Origin: Candidatus Omnitrophota bacterium
GTDB taxonomy: Bacteria; Omnitrophota; Gorgyraeia; Gygaellales; Profunditerraquicolaceae
DNA: 13,050 nucleotides
Reading direction: 5' to 3'
Assembly (NCBI GenBank): GCA_028717045.1
Contig: JAQUON010000031.1
Location: forward strand, 1 to 13,050
The notes beneath the pieces were generated by a model, which was not told the DNA's origin, searched no databases, and was given only the letters and a program-made list of their open reading frames with translations. How positions within the stretch are numbered: the first letter of the stretch is position 1; the number at the start of each line of letters is the position of its first letter. This document shows, piece after piece, positions 5,667-13,050 of this stretch. The translations under genes were made by a program, and so were the position numbers.

Positions 5667-8234
5667 ATGAGTAGTCATCGCGTATACCTTATTGATGCCA
5701 CGGCGTTCTGCTACCGCGCCTTTTATGCCATTAGGGATCTTTCCACTTCGTATGGCCAGCCTACCAATGCCATATACGGATTCATTAAGATGTTGCAAAA
5801 GATCATTAAGGAACAGAAGCCCGATCTTATGGCAGTGTGTTTTGATGTGTCGCGCGATACGTTCAGGAAGAAGAAGTTTGCCGAGTACAAGATACAGCGG
5901 CCTCCTATGCCCGATGCATTATCGAGCCAGATGCCGTTAATCCGAGATATCATCAAGGCCTACCGCATTGCCTTATTTGAACTCAGGAATTATGAGGCGG
6001 ATGATGTCATCGCTACTCTTGCCCGCAAGGCCAACGAGTCCGATATTGCGGTTACTGTCGTAAGTTCAGACAAAGACATGCTCCAGCTTGTGAATGCAAC
6101 GACAACGGTATTTAACCCTTATAAAGAAAACGGCATATTCTACGACGAGCAGGCGGTAAAAGCACATTTTAAGGTGGCTCCCGCAGCGATCCCGGATGTG
6201 ATAGCGCTCATGGGGGACGCTGCTGATAATATACCCGGGGTCCCAGGGGTCGGAGAAAAGACAGCCGCGGAATTAATTGCCCGGTTTGGGTCCGTTCATG
6301 AGTTGCTTCATAAACTCAATACCTTAAAAGCAGGCACGCTAAAGGAATCAATTGCCTCCTGCCGAGAGCAGATAAAGCTTAATTATGAGCTCGCGCTGCT
6401 TAAGAGGGATATCGACGTGGAGTTTGATGTCCGCACGCTTGCCGTCCAGCAGCCGGATACGCACAAATTATTCGAGCTTTTTAAACTTCTTGAATTCAAG
6501 GCATTGCTGGCTGAGTTGCCTTTGGAAGAAAAGAAGCTATCACAGGAGGCAAGGCCGCCTTCTGTAAGCGAAGCACAGCTGGATGCTATTGCAAGGGAGG
6601 CAAAAGAAATTATTCTCTGCATTGACGCAACAGGGACTGTTGTGTTAGGCGCTTCGGGGGATATGTATGAGATAGGGCAATTGGCCGGCCGTTTTGAAAA
6701 ACTCTTATCTGACGAAAAGATTAAAAAAGTCGGCTATAACCTAAAAATGTTGAAGGTCTTTCTTGCAAAGAAGGGGCTCGGTATCGCAGGGCTCGGCTTT
6801 GATGTAATGATTGCCGCGTATCTGATAGATCCATCAAGATTGACGTATACGCTGGGCGATTTGGCGTATACCTTTCTTAACAGGCATGTTCCTGCGCAGG
6901 CTCTCAGCGCTGCCGGATCAGTCAGCCTGGTTAAAGAGCTTGCGCCTGCCCTCCAAGAGAAACTTAAAGAACAGTCGCTTGAGGAGCTTTTTTATGATAT
7001 TGAAATGCCTCTTATCGCAGTCTTGGCCGATATGGAACTGACGGGTGTCTGCCTTGATTTGGAAGTCTTGCGGCAGACTTCTTTGCAGCTCGAAGATAAG
7101 CTGGCGTCGTTGATTAAAAAAATCTATGAACTCAGCGGCGTTGAGTTTAATCTCAATTCGCCGAAGCAATTAAGAGAAATACTTTTCCAGAGGCTGCAAC
7201 TTCCTGTGATAAGGAGAAGCAAAACCGGCCCTTCAACCGACGAGGAAGTCTTGACCAGGCTTTCCGTAAGGCATGAGCTTCCCAGGTTATTGCTAGAGTA
7301 CCGGCAATTGATGAAATTGAAATCATCGTATTTAGATACCCTGCCGGCACTGGTGGATCCCAATACAAAAAAGATTCACACAAGTTTTAACCAGACGGGA
7401 ACTGAAACAGGAAGACTTAGCTCAAGTAACCCAAACCTGCAGAATATTCCGGTTAAAACAGGCCTGGGCAGGCAGATACGCAGGGCACTTGTCGCATCTT
7501 CGGGCAATAATGTGCTTGTTTCCTGCGATTATTCGCAGATAGAATTGAGGATTCTGGCCCACCTTTCCCAGGACCCCGATTTAATTACGGCGTTCAAGAA
7601 AGACGAGGATGTCCATAAGGCAACCGCAGCATTATTATACGGTGTTGAGTTATCTGAAGTGACCGAGGCTATGCGCGATACCGCCAAGAGGGTGAATTTC
7701 GGCATTATTTACGGCGTCAGCGCCTTTGGCTTATCGCGGGACTTGGCCATATCCAACGATGAGGCGCAACGTTTTATCGAATCTTATTTTTTAAGGTATC
7801 CGCGTGTCGAAGAATACATGAGGCAGCAGGTAGAGAAGGCCCAGCAGGATGGATATGTCAGCACTCTCCTGGGAAGGCGCAGGTATCTGCCCCAGATCCG
7901 TAATACACAAGCGGGGATACGCCAGTTTGCGCAACGGCAGGCAATTAATACGCCCATCCAGGGTTCGGCAAGCGACATGATTAAGCTGGCGATGGTGCAT
8001 ATCCACCGCCAGATCAATAAAAAAAACCTGCGTACCAAAATGATCTTACAAATTCACGATGAGCTGTTGTTCGAGGTCCCCCAAGAAGAACTGGCCGAAG
8101 CGTTGCCTTTGTTCAAAGAAAGAATGGAGAATGTGTTACCACTAAGCGTACCGGTTAAGGTTGACTTGAAGGTCGGTAAAAACTGGCTGGAAATGAAGGA
8201 GGTAGAGGATGAAGGTTCTGTTTTGCGCAAGTGA
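5667..8234 (+). CDS. polA: DNA polymerase I, proofreading domain inactive
   Basis: 855 residues, a full-length family A polymerase for Okazaki fragment processing and repair. The 5'-3' nuclease domain (about 1-290) keeps its acidic motifs: D10, the C-F-D60 strand, E110-A-D-D113, S-S-D135-K-D137, and G184-D-A-A-D-N with the helix-hairpin-helix G-V-P-G-V-G-E-K-T. The polymerase domain has motif A D621-Y-S-Q-I-E-L-R, motif B R670 to Y682 (with K674 and F678) and motif C H797-D-E799. The middle 3'-5' exonuclease fold (about 300-440) is recognisable but lacks catalytic residues: E. coli E357 corresponds to T322, D424 to L362, and the Y-x-x-x-D motif III is absent. ATG 5667 places the first motif as in homologues; no clear ribosome site precedes it. 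Its last 26 bases overlap glgA. Confidence 0.97.
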   Translation: MSSHRVYLIDATAFCYRAFYAIRDLSTSYGQPTNAIYGFIKMLQKIIKEQKPDLMAVCFDVSRDTFRKKKFAEYKIQRPPMPDALSSQMPLIRDIIKAYRIALFELRNYEADDVIATLARKANESDIAVTVVSSDKDMLQLVNATTTVFNPYKENGIFYDEQAVKAHFKVAPAAIPDVIALMGDAADNIPGVPGVGEKTAAELIARFGSVHELLHKLNTLKAGTLKESIASCREQIKLNYELALLKRDIDVEFDVRTLAVQQPDTHKLFELFKLLEFKALLAELPLEEKKLSQEARPPSVSEAQLDAIAREAKEIILCIDATGTVVLGASGDMYEIGQLAGRFEKLLSDEKIKKVGYNLKMLKVFLAKKGLGIAGLGFDVMIAAYLIDPSRLTYTLGDLAYTFLNRHVPAQALSAAGSVSLVKELAPALQEKLKEQSLEELFYDIEMPLIAVLADMELTGVCLDLEVLRQTSLQLEDKLASLIKKIYELSGVEFNLNSPKQLREILFQRLQLPVIRRSKTGPSTDEEVLTRLSVRHELPRLLLEYRQLMKLKSSYLDTLPALVDPNTKKIHTSFNQTGTETGRLSSSNPNLQNIPVKTGLGRQIRRALVASSGNNVLVSCDYSQIELRILAHLSQDPDLITAFKKDEDVHKATAALLYGVELSEVTEAMRDTAKRVNFGIIYGVSAFGLSRDLAISNDEAQRFIESYFLRYPRVEEYMRQQVEKAQQDGYVSTLLGRRRYLPQIRNTQAGIRQFAQRQAINTPIQGSASDMIKLAMVHIHRQINKKNLRTKMILQIHDELLFEVPQEELAEALPLFKERMENVLPLSVPVKVDLKVGKNWLEMKEVEDEGSVLRK
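8196..8203 (+). promoter_or_regulatory. Strong Shine-Dalgarno site of glgA inside polA
   Basis: AAGGAGGT lies five bases before ATG 8209, within the last codons of polA. It fixes the glgA start and points to coupled translation of the two genes. Confidence 0.8.
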
Positions 8235-9603
8235 AGTAGTCCCGTTCGCAAAGACCGGAGGGCTTGCGGATGTTGCGGGCGCATTACCGCTGGCATTGGA
8301 AAAAGAGGGGCAGGAAGTAGTAGTGGTAATGCCGGCCTACAAATCGGTAAAGGGCCTTACGCAGCCGAAGATCCAGAAATTCAAAGAGGGCATCTTGCGT
8401 TGCGTCATAGGCAAGGCCGTTAAGGTATATTTTATTGAAAACGATGCATATTACAACCGGGATAATCTTTACGGAGACAAGAAAGGCGATTACCCCGATA
8501 ACCTAAACAGGTTCTCTTACTATTGCAGGAAAACGCTTGAGTTAGCCAAGGAAATAGGGTTTAGGCCCGATATCGTCCATTGCCACGATTGGCAATCGGC
8601 GCTGATCCCGGTGTTCTTAAAAACCATTTACCGGCAGGATGAGTTTTTTAAGAACACCAGGACAGTTTTTACCATCCATAATATAGGTTACCAGGGCCTG
8701 TTCCCCAAAGAAGAATACCCTACGCTTGGGCTGGACTGGAAATATTTTACTATGGAGGCGCTTGAATTCTATGACAAGATAAACATATTAAAGGGCGGCC
8801 TGGTTTTTTGCGACCTTATTACTACCGTAAGCCCGACCTATAGCCGCGAGATACAAACCAAGGAATTCGGGTTTGGGTTGGAGGGCATATTGCGCAAGCG
8901 CACACAATCGCTCTTTGGCATACTCAACGGCCTTGACTACTCGATATGGAACCCCGGAACGGATGCGTTTCTTAAAAAGAATTATTCCTTGGATTCCATA
9001 GGGGATAAGGGGGAAAACAAGGCAGCTTTGCAGAAGCTCTGCGGGCTGCCCGTAAAAAAAGACGTTCCGCTTTTTGGCATCGTCTCAAGGTTAGCGCAGC
9101 AAAAAGGGTTTGATATATTCGCCGATGCGCTCGATACGCTCATGAAATTGGGACTTCAATGCGTGATTCTCGGTACTGGAGATTTAAAATACCATCAGAT
9201 ACTTGAATCGGCGGTAAAAAAATACCCCGAAACGATATCGCTGCACCTTACATTTGATGATCGTTTGGCGCATCAGATATACGCCGGTTCCGATATATTC
9301 CTTATGCCTTCACGGTACGAACCGTGCGGGCTCGGGCAGTTGATCAGCCTCAGGTACGGCACTATACCGCTGGTATTTAAAACGGGGGGGCTGGCCGATA
9401 CCGTTACAAAAGAAAATGGTTTCGTATTCGAGAAATACAGCAAAGACGACCTTATCAAAACGATTAAAAAGTCGCTTCTTTCTTTTAAAAACAGCGCCCA
9501 ATGGGCAAGGATGCGCGCACGGGCAATGAAGAGCGATTTTTCGTGGGGAGAATCGGCAAGGCGCTACGTCGCCCTATATAGGGATGGGACAATTTCGGAC
9601 TGA
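8209..9603 (+). CDS. glgA: Glycogen (starch) synthase, ADP-glucose type, GT5
   Basis: 464 residues, close to E. coli GlgA at 477. It extends alpha-1,4-glucan chains from a nucleotide-glucose donor in the cytoplasm. The N-terminal domain has the donor loop K15-T-G-G-L-A-D-V. It also has H-C-H-D-W at 124-128, F-T-I-H-N-I-G-Y-Q-G near 154-163, and N-G-L-D-Y-S-I-W-N-P at 240-249. The C-terminal domain has S-R294-L-A-Q-Q-K299-G-F-D and E371-P-C-G-L-G-Q, the nucleotide-sugar site, with T-G-G-L-A-D near 392-397. All key residues expected of a GT5 synthase are present. ATG 8209 has a strong ribosome site and overlaps polA by 26 bases. coaE starts nine bases after its stop. No other glycogen gene is in the window. 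Confidence 0.97.
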   Translation: MKVLFCASEVVPFAKTGGLADVAGALPLALEKEGQEVVVVMPAYKSVKGLTQPKIQKFKEGILRCVIGKAVKVYFIENDAYYNRDNLYGDKKGDYPDNLNRFSYYCRKTLELAKEIGFRPDIVHCHDWQSALIPVFLKTIYRQDEFFKNTRTVFTIHNIGYQGLFPKEEYPTLGLDWKYFTMEALEFYDKINILKGGLVFCDLITTVSPTYSREIQTKEFGFGLEGILRKRTQSLFGILNGLDYSIWNPGTDAFLKKNYSLDSIGDKGENKAALQKLCGLPVKKDVPLFGIVSRLAQQKGFDIFADALDTLMKLGLQCVILGTGDLKYHQILESAVKKYPETISLHLTFDDRLAHQIYAGSDIFLMPSRYEPCGLGQLISLRYGTIPLVFKTGGLADTVTKENGFVFEKYSKDDLIKTIKKSLLSFKNSAQWARMRARAMKSDFSWGESARRYVALYRDGTISD

Positions 9604-9612
9604 CGGTTATTC

Positions 9613-10218
9613 ATGAAGAAGAAGCCCGCAAGAATTATAATCGGCATTACCGGAAGTTTCGGCAGCGGCAAGACTACGGTGGCCGGTTTCTTCAAATCGT
9701 GGGGAGCGTATGTTATTGATGCGGATAAAATAGGCAGAGAGCTCCTCGTGCCGGGAAGTGCCGCATACAGGCGCGTGGTGTCTATGTTCGGCGACAATAT
9801 CCTTTTGCCCGATAGGGGCATCGACCGCCGTAAGCTGGCTACCCTGGTGTTTCGCGCACACAGGCTGCGCTTTGTGCTCAACCGCATCATGCACCCCCTG
9901 ATAATAAAACGCATCAAAGAAGAAATCAAAAAATCGCCGCGTAAAACGATTATTCTGGATGCGCCTTTATTGCTTGAAGCCGGCCTGCGGCCGGTAGTAG
10001 ACAAGCTTGTGGTAGTGACTGCGCGAAGGGATATTCAGATACGTCGCATCCAGAAAAGATCTGCGTCGGCCAAAGAGGCAATCCTGCGCAGGATTCGTAG
10101 CCAGATTCCGTTGCATAAAAAAAGGAAGATGGCAGACTTTATTATAGATAACAACGGAGCACTCAAGGACACAAAAAAACAGGCGGAACTAATAAGGAGG
10201 TTATGGTGGAAAAGTTAG
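9613..10218 (+). CDS. coaE: Dephospho-CoA kinase
   Basis: 201 residues, typical for CoaE, which phosphorylates the 3' hydroxyl of dephospho-CoA in the last step of coenzyme A synthesis. The P-loop G-I-T-G-S-F-G-S-G-K-T-T lies at about residues 10-21. It is followed by the substrate-site strand V-I-D-A-D-K near 35-40, I-M-H-P-L-I near 96-101 and D-A-P-L-L-L-E near 116-122, all CoaE marks. ATG 9613 puts the P-loop at the usual distance from the N-terminus; its ribosome site is poor, so it may rely on coupling from glgA, nine bases upstream. Its end overlaps the start of rho, and the rho Shine-Dalgarno site lies inside it. Confidence 0.95.
   Translation: MKKKPARIIIGITGSFGSGKTTVAGFFKSWGAYVIDADKIGRELLVPGSAAYRRVVSMFGDNILLPDRGIDRRKLATLVFRAHRLRFVLNRIMHPLIIKRIKEEIKKSPRKTIILDAPLLLEAGLRPVVDKLVVVTARRDIQIRRIQKRSASAKEAILRRIRSQIPLHKKRKMADFIIDNNGALKDTKKQAELIRRLWWKS
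10194..10201 (+). promoter_or_regulatory. Shine-Dalgarno site of rho that favours a GTG start
   Basis: AAGGAGGT lies inside the end of coaE. Counting from AAGGAGG (ending at 10200), ATG 10203 is only two bases away, too close for normal use. The next codon, GTG 10206, is five bases away and well placed. GTG is therefore the likelier start. Confidence 0.6.
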
Positions 10219-11462
10219 ATATCGGGAATCTAAAAGACATGAAGATCATCGAGTTGAATAAGCTCGCCAAAGAATTAAACGTCAACGGCACCAGCGGCCT
10301 GAAAAAACAGGACCTTATTTTTAAGATCCTGCAGGCACAGGCGGAGAAAGAAGGGCTGATGTTCGGCGAGGGGATTTTAGAGATCCTACCGGAAGGGTTC
10401 GGCTTTTTACGCTCGCCGAATTACAATTATTTACCCTGTCCCGATGATATCTATGTTTCGCCTTCTCAGATAAGGAAGTTTGACTTAAGGACCGGCGATA
10501 CGGTCAGCGGCCAGATACGCCCGCCCAAGGAGGGAGAAAAGTATTTTGCCCTTTTAAAAGTGGAGGCGGTGAACTTTGAGAACCCGGAGGAAGCCAAGGA
10601 GAAGGTGCTTTTCGACAACCTCACTCCGATTTATCCTCACGAGAGGTTTAATCTTGAGACGGCAAGGGAAGAGACTTCCATGCGTATCATGAGTTTATTG
10701 ACGCCGTTAGGCAAAGGTCAGCGCGGCCTCATAGTTGCACAGCCCTACAGTGGCAAGACCGTGCTTTTGCAAAAGATTGCCAACGCGATAATGGTAAACA
10801 ACCCGGATGTGATACTGATTGTGCTCTTGATTGACGAGCGGCCCGAGGAAGTGACCGATATGCAGAGGCATGTCAAGGGTGAGGTGATTTCTTCCACGTT
10901 TGACGAGCCTCCCGAACGCCATATTCAAGTCGCAGAGATCGTGCTTGAAAAAGCAAAGCGGCTGGTGGAGCATAAGCGGGACGTGGTGGTGCTTTTAGAC
11001 AGTATCACTCGCCTGGCACGTGCGTATAACTCGGTTATTCCGCATAGCGGAAAGGTATTATCGGGCGGTATTGATTCAAATGCCCTCCAGAAACCAAAGC
11101 GGTTTTTCGGCGCAGCCAGGGCAATCGAAGAGGGGGGAAGCCTTACGATCATTGCGACAGCCCTTGTGGATACAGGAAGCAGGATGGACGAGGTGATCTT
11201 TGAGGAATTCAAGGGTACCGGCAATATGGAACTGCAACTGGATAGAAACTTGTTCCAGCGCAGAATTTACCCTGCCATGGACATAAAGCGCTCCAATACC
11301 AGGCACGAGGAGCTTTTATTGAAACCCGAAGAACTCCAGCGGGTTTGGATATTGAGAAAGGTATTGAACGAATTGAATAATGTAGAGGCAATGGAGCTTC
11401 TTATCGAAAAGTTATCCAAGACTAAAAATAATGCGGAATTTTTAAACAGTATGAACCATTAA
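10206..11462 (+). CDS. rho: Transcription termination factor Rho
   Basis: 418 residues from GTG 10206 (419 from ATG 10203), the same size as E. coli Rho. It is a hexameric RNA-dependent ATPase that ends transcription at unstructured C-rich RNA. Residue numbers here count from the ATG. The N-terminal helix bundle is at 1-45. The primary RNA-binding OB fold has G-F-G-F-L-R (65-70) and D-D-I-Y-V-S-P-S-Q-I (81-90). The ATPase core has Walker A at 179-186, L-L-I-D-E-R-P-E-E-V near 208-217, D-S-I-T-R-L-A-R-A-Y-N (266-276), the Q loop S-G-K-V-L-S-G-G (282-289), and F-K-G-T-G-N-M-E-L (336-344) in the secondary site. The Walker A loop reads A-Q-P-Y-S-G-K-T where E. coli has A-P-P-K-A-G-K-T; the phosphate-binding lysine K185 remains. 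The gene overlaps coaE and is followed by rpmE 25 bases on. Confidence 0.97.
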   Translation: MEKLDIGNLKDMKIIELNKLAKELNVNGTSGLKKQDLIFKILQAQAEKEGLMFGEGILEILPEGFGFLRSPNYNYLPCPDDIYVSPSQIRKFDLRTGDTVSGQIRPPKEGEKYFALLKVEAVNFENPEEAKEKVLFDNLTPIYPHERFNLETAREETSMRIMSLLTPLGKGQRGLIVAQPYSGKTVLLQKIANAIMVNNPDVILIVLLIDERPEEVTDMQRHVKGEVISSTFDEPPERHIQVAEIVLEKAKRLVEHKRDVVVLLDSITRLARAYNSVIPHSGKVLSGGIDSNALQKPKRFFGAARAIEEGGSLTIIATALVDTGSRMDEVIFEEFKGTGNMELQLDRNLFQRRIYPAMDIKRSNTRHEELLLKPEELQRVWILRKVLNELNNVEAMELLIEKLSKTKNNAEFLNSMNH

Positions 11463-11487
11463 TTATTCAACCAACAGGAGGTATCGC

Positions 11488-11688
11488 GTGAAAGATAAAA
11501 TTCATCCTAACTACAAAGAGAGTACGATCGTCTGTGCCTGCGGAGAGACAATCCATACGCGCTCGACTAAGCCCAACATCCGCGTTGAGATATGCTCGAA
11601 GTGCCATCCCTTTTTTACGGGGAAGCAGAAGTTTGTAGATTCTGCGGGCAGGGTCGATAAGTTCATGAAGAAATACGGTAAGAAATAA
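11488..11688 (+). CDS. rpmE: 50S ribosomal protein L31, zinc-binding form
   Basis: 66 residues, usual L31 size; it is part of the large subunit and its inter-subunit bridge. The four cysteines of the zinc-binding (C+) form are all present as C16-A-C18 and C36-S-K-C39, followed by the family segment H-P-F-F-T-G-K-Q-K. The start is GTG 11488 with AGGAGG at 11476-11481, six bases upstream. The order rho-rpmE-prfA is common in bacteria. The zinc form is typical of growth under adequate zinc; no zinc-free copy is in the window. Confidence 0.96.
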   Translation: MKDKIHPNYKESTIVCACGETIHTRSTKPNIRVEICSKCHPFFTGKQKFVDSAGRVDKFMKKYGKK

Positions 11689-11705
11689 CTATTTGCGCAT
11701 AGCAT

Positions 11706-12785
11706 ATGTTTCCTCTGCAAGAGCGTCTTGAGAAATTGGAAAGCCGTTACCAGGAGCTTGAAGCCCTATTGGCATCTCCAGAGGTTATGGCGGATACCAA
11801 CCAGTATAACCGTTACGCAAAAGAGCTCTCAGGCTTAAAAGATGCGGTGTATCTGTTTCGCGCCCTTAGGAAGAACCAGAAGGAAAAGGAAGAGTTAGAG
11901 ACTTTGCTTTGTCAAAAACACGAAAAGGATTTTGTCGACTTGGCAGAAAAGGAATTAAAGAATCTTCAGGAGAAGGGCGATGACCTTCAGGAACGAATAC
12001 GAGGGGCCTTAGCGCAGGATGATAAAGATATGGGCAAAGACGTTATTATGGAAATCCGGCAAGGCACCGGAGGCCTTGAAGCAGCACTCTTTGCCGCAGA
12101 TCTCTATCGAATGTACAGCAAATATGCCGAGAGAAAGGGCTGGTCCACGGAAGTGATGTCATCGCATCCGACTGACGTAGGCGGGTTTAAAGAGATCGTC
12201 TTTGGCATCAAAGGCAAAGACGCCTATAAACGGCTTAAATTTGAGAGCGGGGTCCATCGCGTGCAGCGTGTCCCTGCGACTGAGGCGCAAGGCAGGATCC
12301 ATACCTCTACCGCAACCGTCGCAGTTCTTTTCGAACCCGAGGAAGTCGAGTTCGCAATCGATGCCAAAGACCTGCGTATCGATACATACCGTTCTTCCGG
12401 GCCTGGCGGTCAGCATATGCAGAAAAGCGATTCCGCGGTGCGCATCACGCATATCCCCTCGGGACTGGTAGCCGCTTGCCAGGATGAGCGCTCTCAGCTG
12501 AAAAATAAAAATAAAGCTATGAGAATCCTGCGCGCAAGGCTTTTGGATATGAAAGAGCAGGAAGAAAGAAAAAAGATTGTCCAGGAGAGAAAGTCCCAGA
12601 TCGGCACGGGGGATAGGAGTGAAAAAATCAGGACGTATAATTTTCCCGACCGCCGGATCACAGACCACAGAATCAACTTAACCCTTTTTAAGATGGAATC
12701 GATCCTTGAAGGGGACCTTGATGAATTATCCGATAACCTTATAAGGGCCTCCGAGGAAAAACAAGAGGGGACTGCCAAAGGGTAA
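11706..12785 (+). CDS. prfA: Peptide chain release factor 1
   Basis: 359 residues, normal RF1 length. It reads UAA and UAG at the ribosomal A site and triggers peptide release. A coiled-coil domain 1 spans about 1-100. The stop-codon tripeptide P190-A-T192, in the R-V-Q-R-V-P-A-T-E context, marks it as RF1 and not RF2. The catalytic loop G-P-G234-G-Q236 is present, but it is followed by H-M-Q-K-S-D where E. coli RF1 has H-V-N-T-T-D. The late segment I-G-T-G-D-R-S-E-K-I-R-T-Y-N-F-P is well kept. ATG 11706 lies 17 bases after rpmE and has no evident Shine-Dalgarno site, but it matches homologue N-termini. prmC follows after five bases. Confidence 0.96.
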   Translation: MFPLQERLEKLESRYQELEALLASPEVMADTNQYNRYAKELSGLKDAVYLFRALRKNQKEKEELETLLCQKHEKDFVDLAEKELKNLQEKGDDLQERIRGALAQDDKDMGKDVIMEIRQGTGGLEAALFAADLYRMYSKYAERKGWSTEVMSSHPTDVGGFKEIVFGIKGKDAYKRLKFESGVHRVQRVPATEAQGRIHTSTATVAVLFEPEEVEFAIDAKDLRIDTYRSSGPGGQHMQKSDSAVRITHIPSGLVAACQDERSQLKNKNKAMRILRARLLDMKEQEERKKIVQERKSQIGTGDRSEKIRTYNFPDRRITDHRINLTLFKMESILEGDLDELSDNLIRASEEKQEGTAKG

Positions 12786-12790
12786 GCGCG

Positions 12791-13050
12791 ATGAATGAAG
12801 CCGAGATATTGTTGAGCAGGGCCTTGCAATGTGACCGTGCGGTTCTCTATCTTGATGGGCACAGGAAGCTCGACAACAAAGTAACCCTTTTGCTTTCAGA
12901 GGCATTGAAAAAAAGAATTAAGGGCATCCCTTTGGAATATATCCTTGGGGATGCCGAATGTATGGGGTTGGAATTCAAGGTGGGTGCCGATGTATTCATC
13001 CCTAGGCCGGAAACCGAATTAGTCATAGAGGAAGCTTTCTCTTGCATTGC
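12791..13050 (+). CDS. prmC: Release factor glutamine methyltransferase PrmC, N-terminal part
   Basis: The frame runs from ATG 12791 off the right edge; 86 residues are visible. They cover the N-terminal helical release-factor-binding domain, with R-I-K-G-I-P-L-E-Y-I-L-G near 42-53, F-K-V near 62-64 and the signature F-I-P-R-P-E-T-E near 69-76 that leads into the methyltransferase domain. PrmC uses S-adenosylmethionine to methylate the GGQ glutamine of RF1 and RF2. Position five bases after prfA is the standard arrangement. The SAM-binding core and the catalytic N-P-P-Y lie beyond the window. Confidence 0.93.
   Translation, partial: MNEAEILLSRALQCDRAVLYLDGHRKLDNKVTLLLSEALKKRIKGIPLEYILGDAECMGLEFKVGADVFIPRPETELVIEEAFSCI

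Noticed and set aside
9564..10004. Minus-strand frame of 146 codons opposite coaE
   Set aside because: It is antisense to the CoaE P-loop region and has no recognisable motif.
12159..12668. Minus-strand frame of 169 codons opposite prfA
   Set aside because: It runs opposite the most conserved part of RF1, which fully explains the open frame.

Overview
The window reads as a dense, all-plus-strand stretch of a bacterial chromosome. It carries eleven complete protein genes, the tail of one at the left edge and the head of one at the right edge. No tRNA, rRNA, CRISPR array or insertion sequence was seen. Gene content suggests a Gram-negative-type anaerobe with folate-linked one-carbon (Wood-Ljungdahl-like) metabolism and glycogen synthesis. 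A lineage near Candidatus Omnitrophota or the PVC group is my guess only; nothing in the window proves it.

Left third (1-4556): a one-carbon block. It has the end of a cyclodeaminase/cyclohydrolase-like protein (FTCD_C/FchA type), folD overlapping it by 23 bases, a GT-C-like membrane protein in between, then metF sharing an ATGA start/stop with a short FAD-binding oxidoreductase. FolD has lost the lysine needed for cyclohydrolase activity. That fits the upstream protein doing the cyclohydrolase step while FolD does the dehydrogenase step. MetF has no adjacent metV, and the coupled flavoprotein is a candidate partner.

Middle (4557-4823): a 267-base gap. It holds an odd CpG-dense, repeat- and palindrome-rich tract, a possible terminator hairpin, and a good sigma70-type promoter lying almost on top of the next start codon.

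Right two thirds (4824-13050): an exported TPR protein, then a housekeeping run polA-glgA-coaE-rho-rpmE-prfA-prmC. Overlaps or short gaps between most of these genes suggest one transcription unit. polA/coaE and rho/rpmE/prfA/prmC are familiar neighbours in bacteria; glgA wedged between polA and coaE is less usual. PolA has lost its proofreading residues. Rho carries an altered Walker A loop, and RF1 an altered segment after GGQ. PrmC, which methylates the RF1 GGQ glutamine, follows directly.

The window is mostly ordinary core genome. The best leads are the split of FolD/cyclohydrolase function, the MetF-flavoprotein pair with degenerate cofactor motifs, and the repeat-rich gap.
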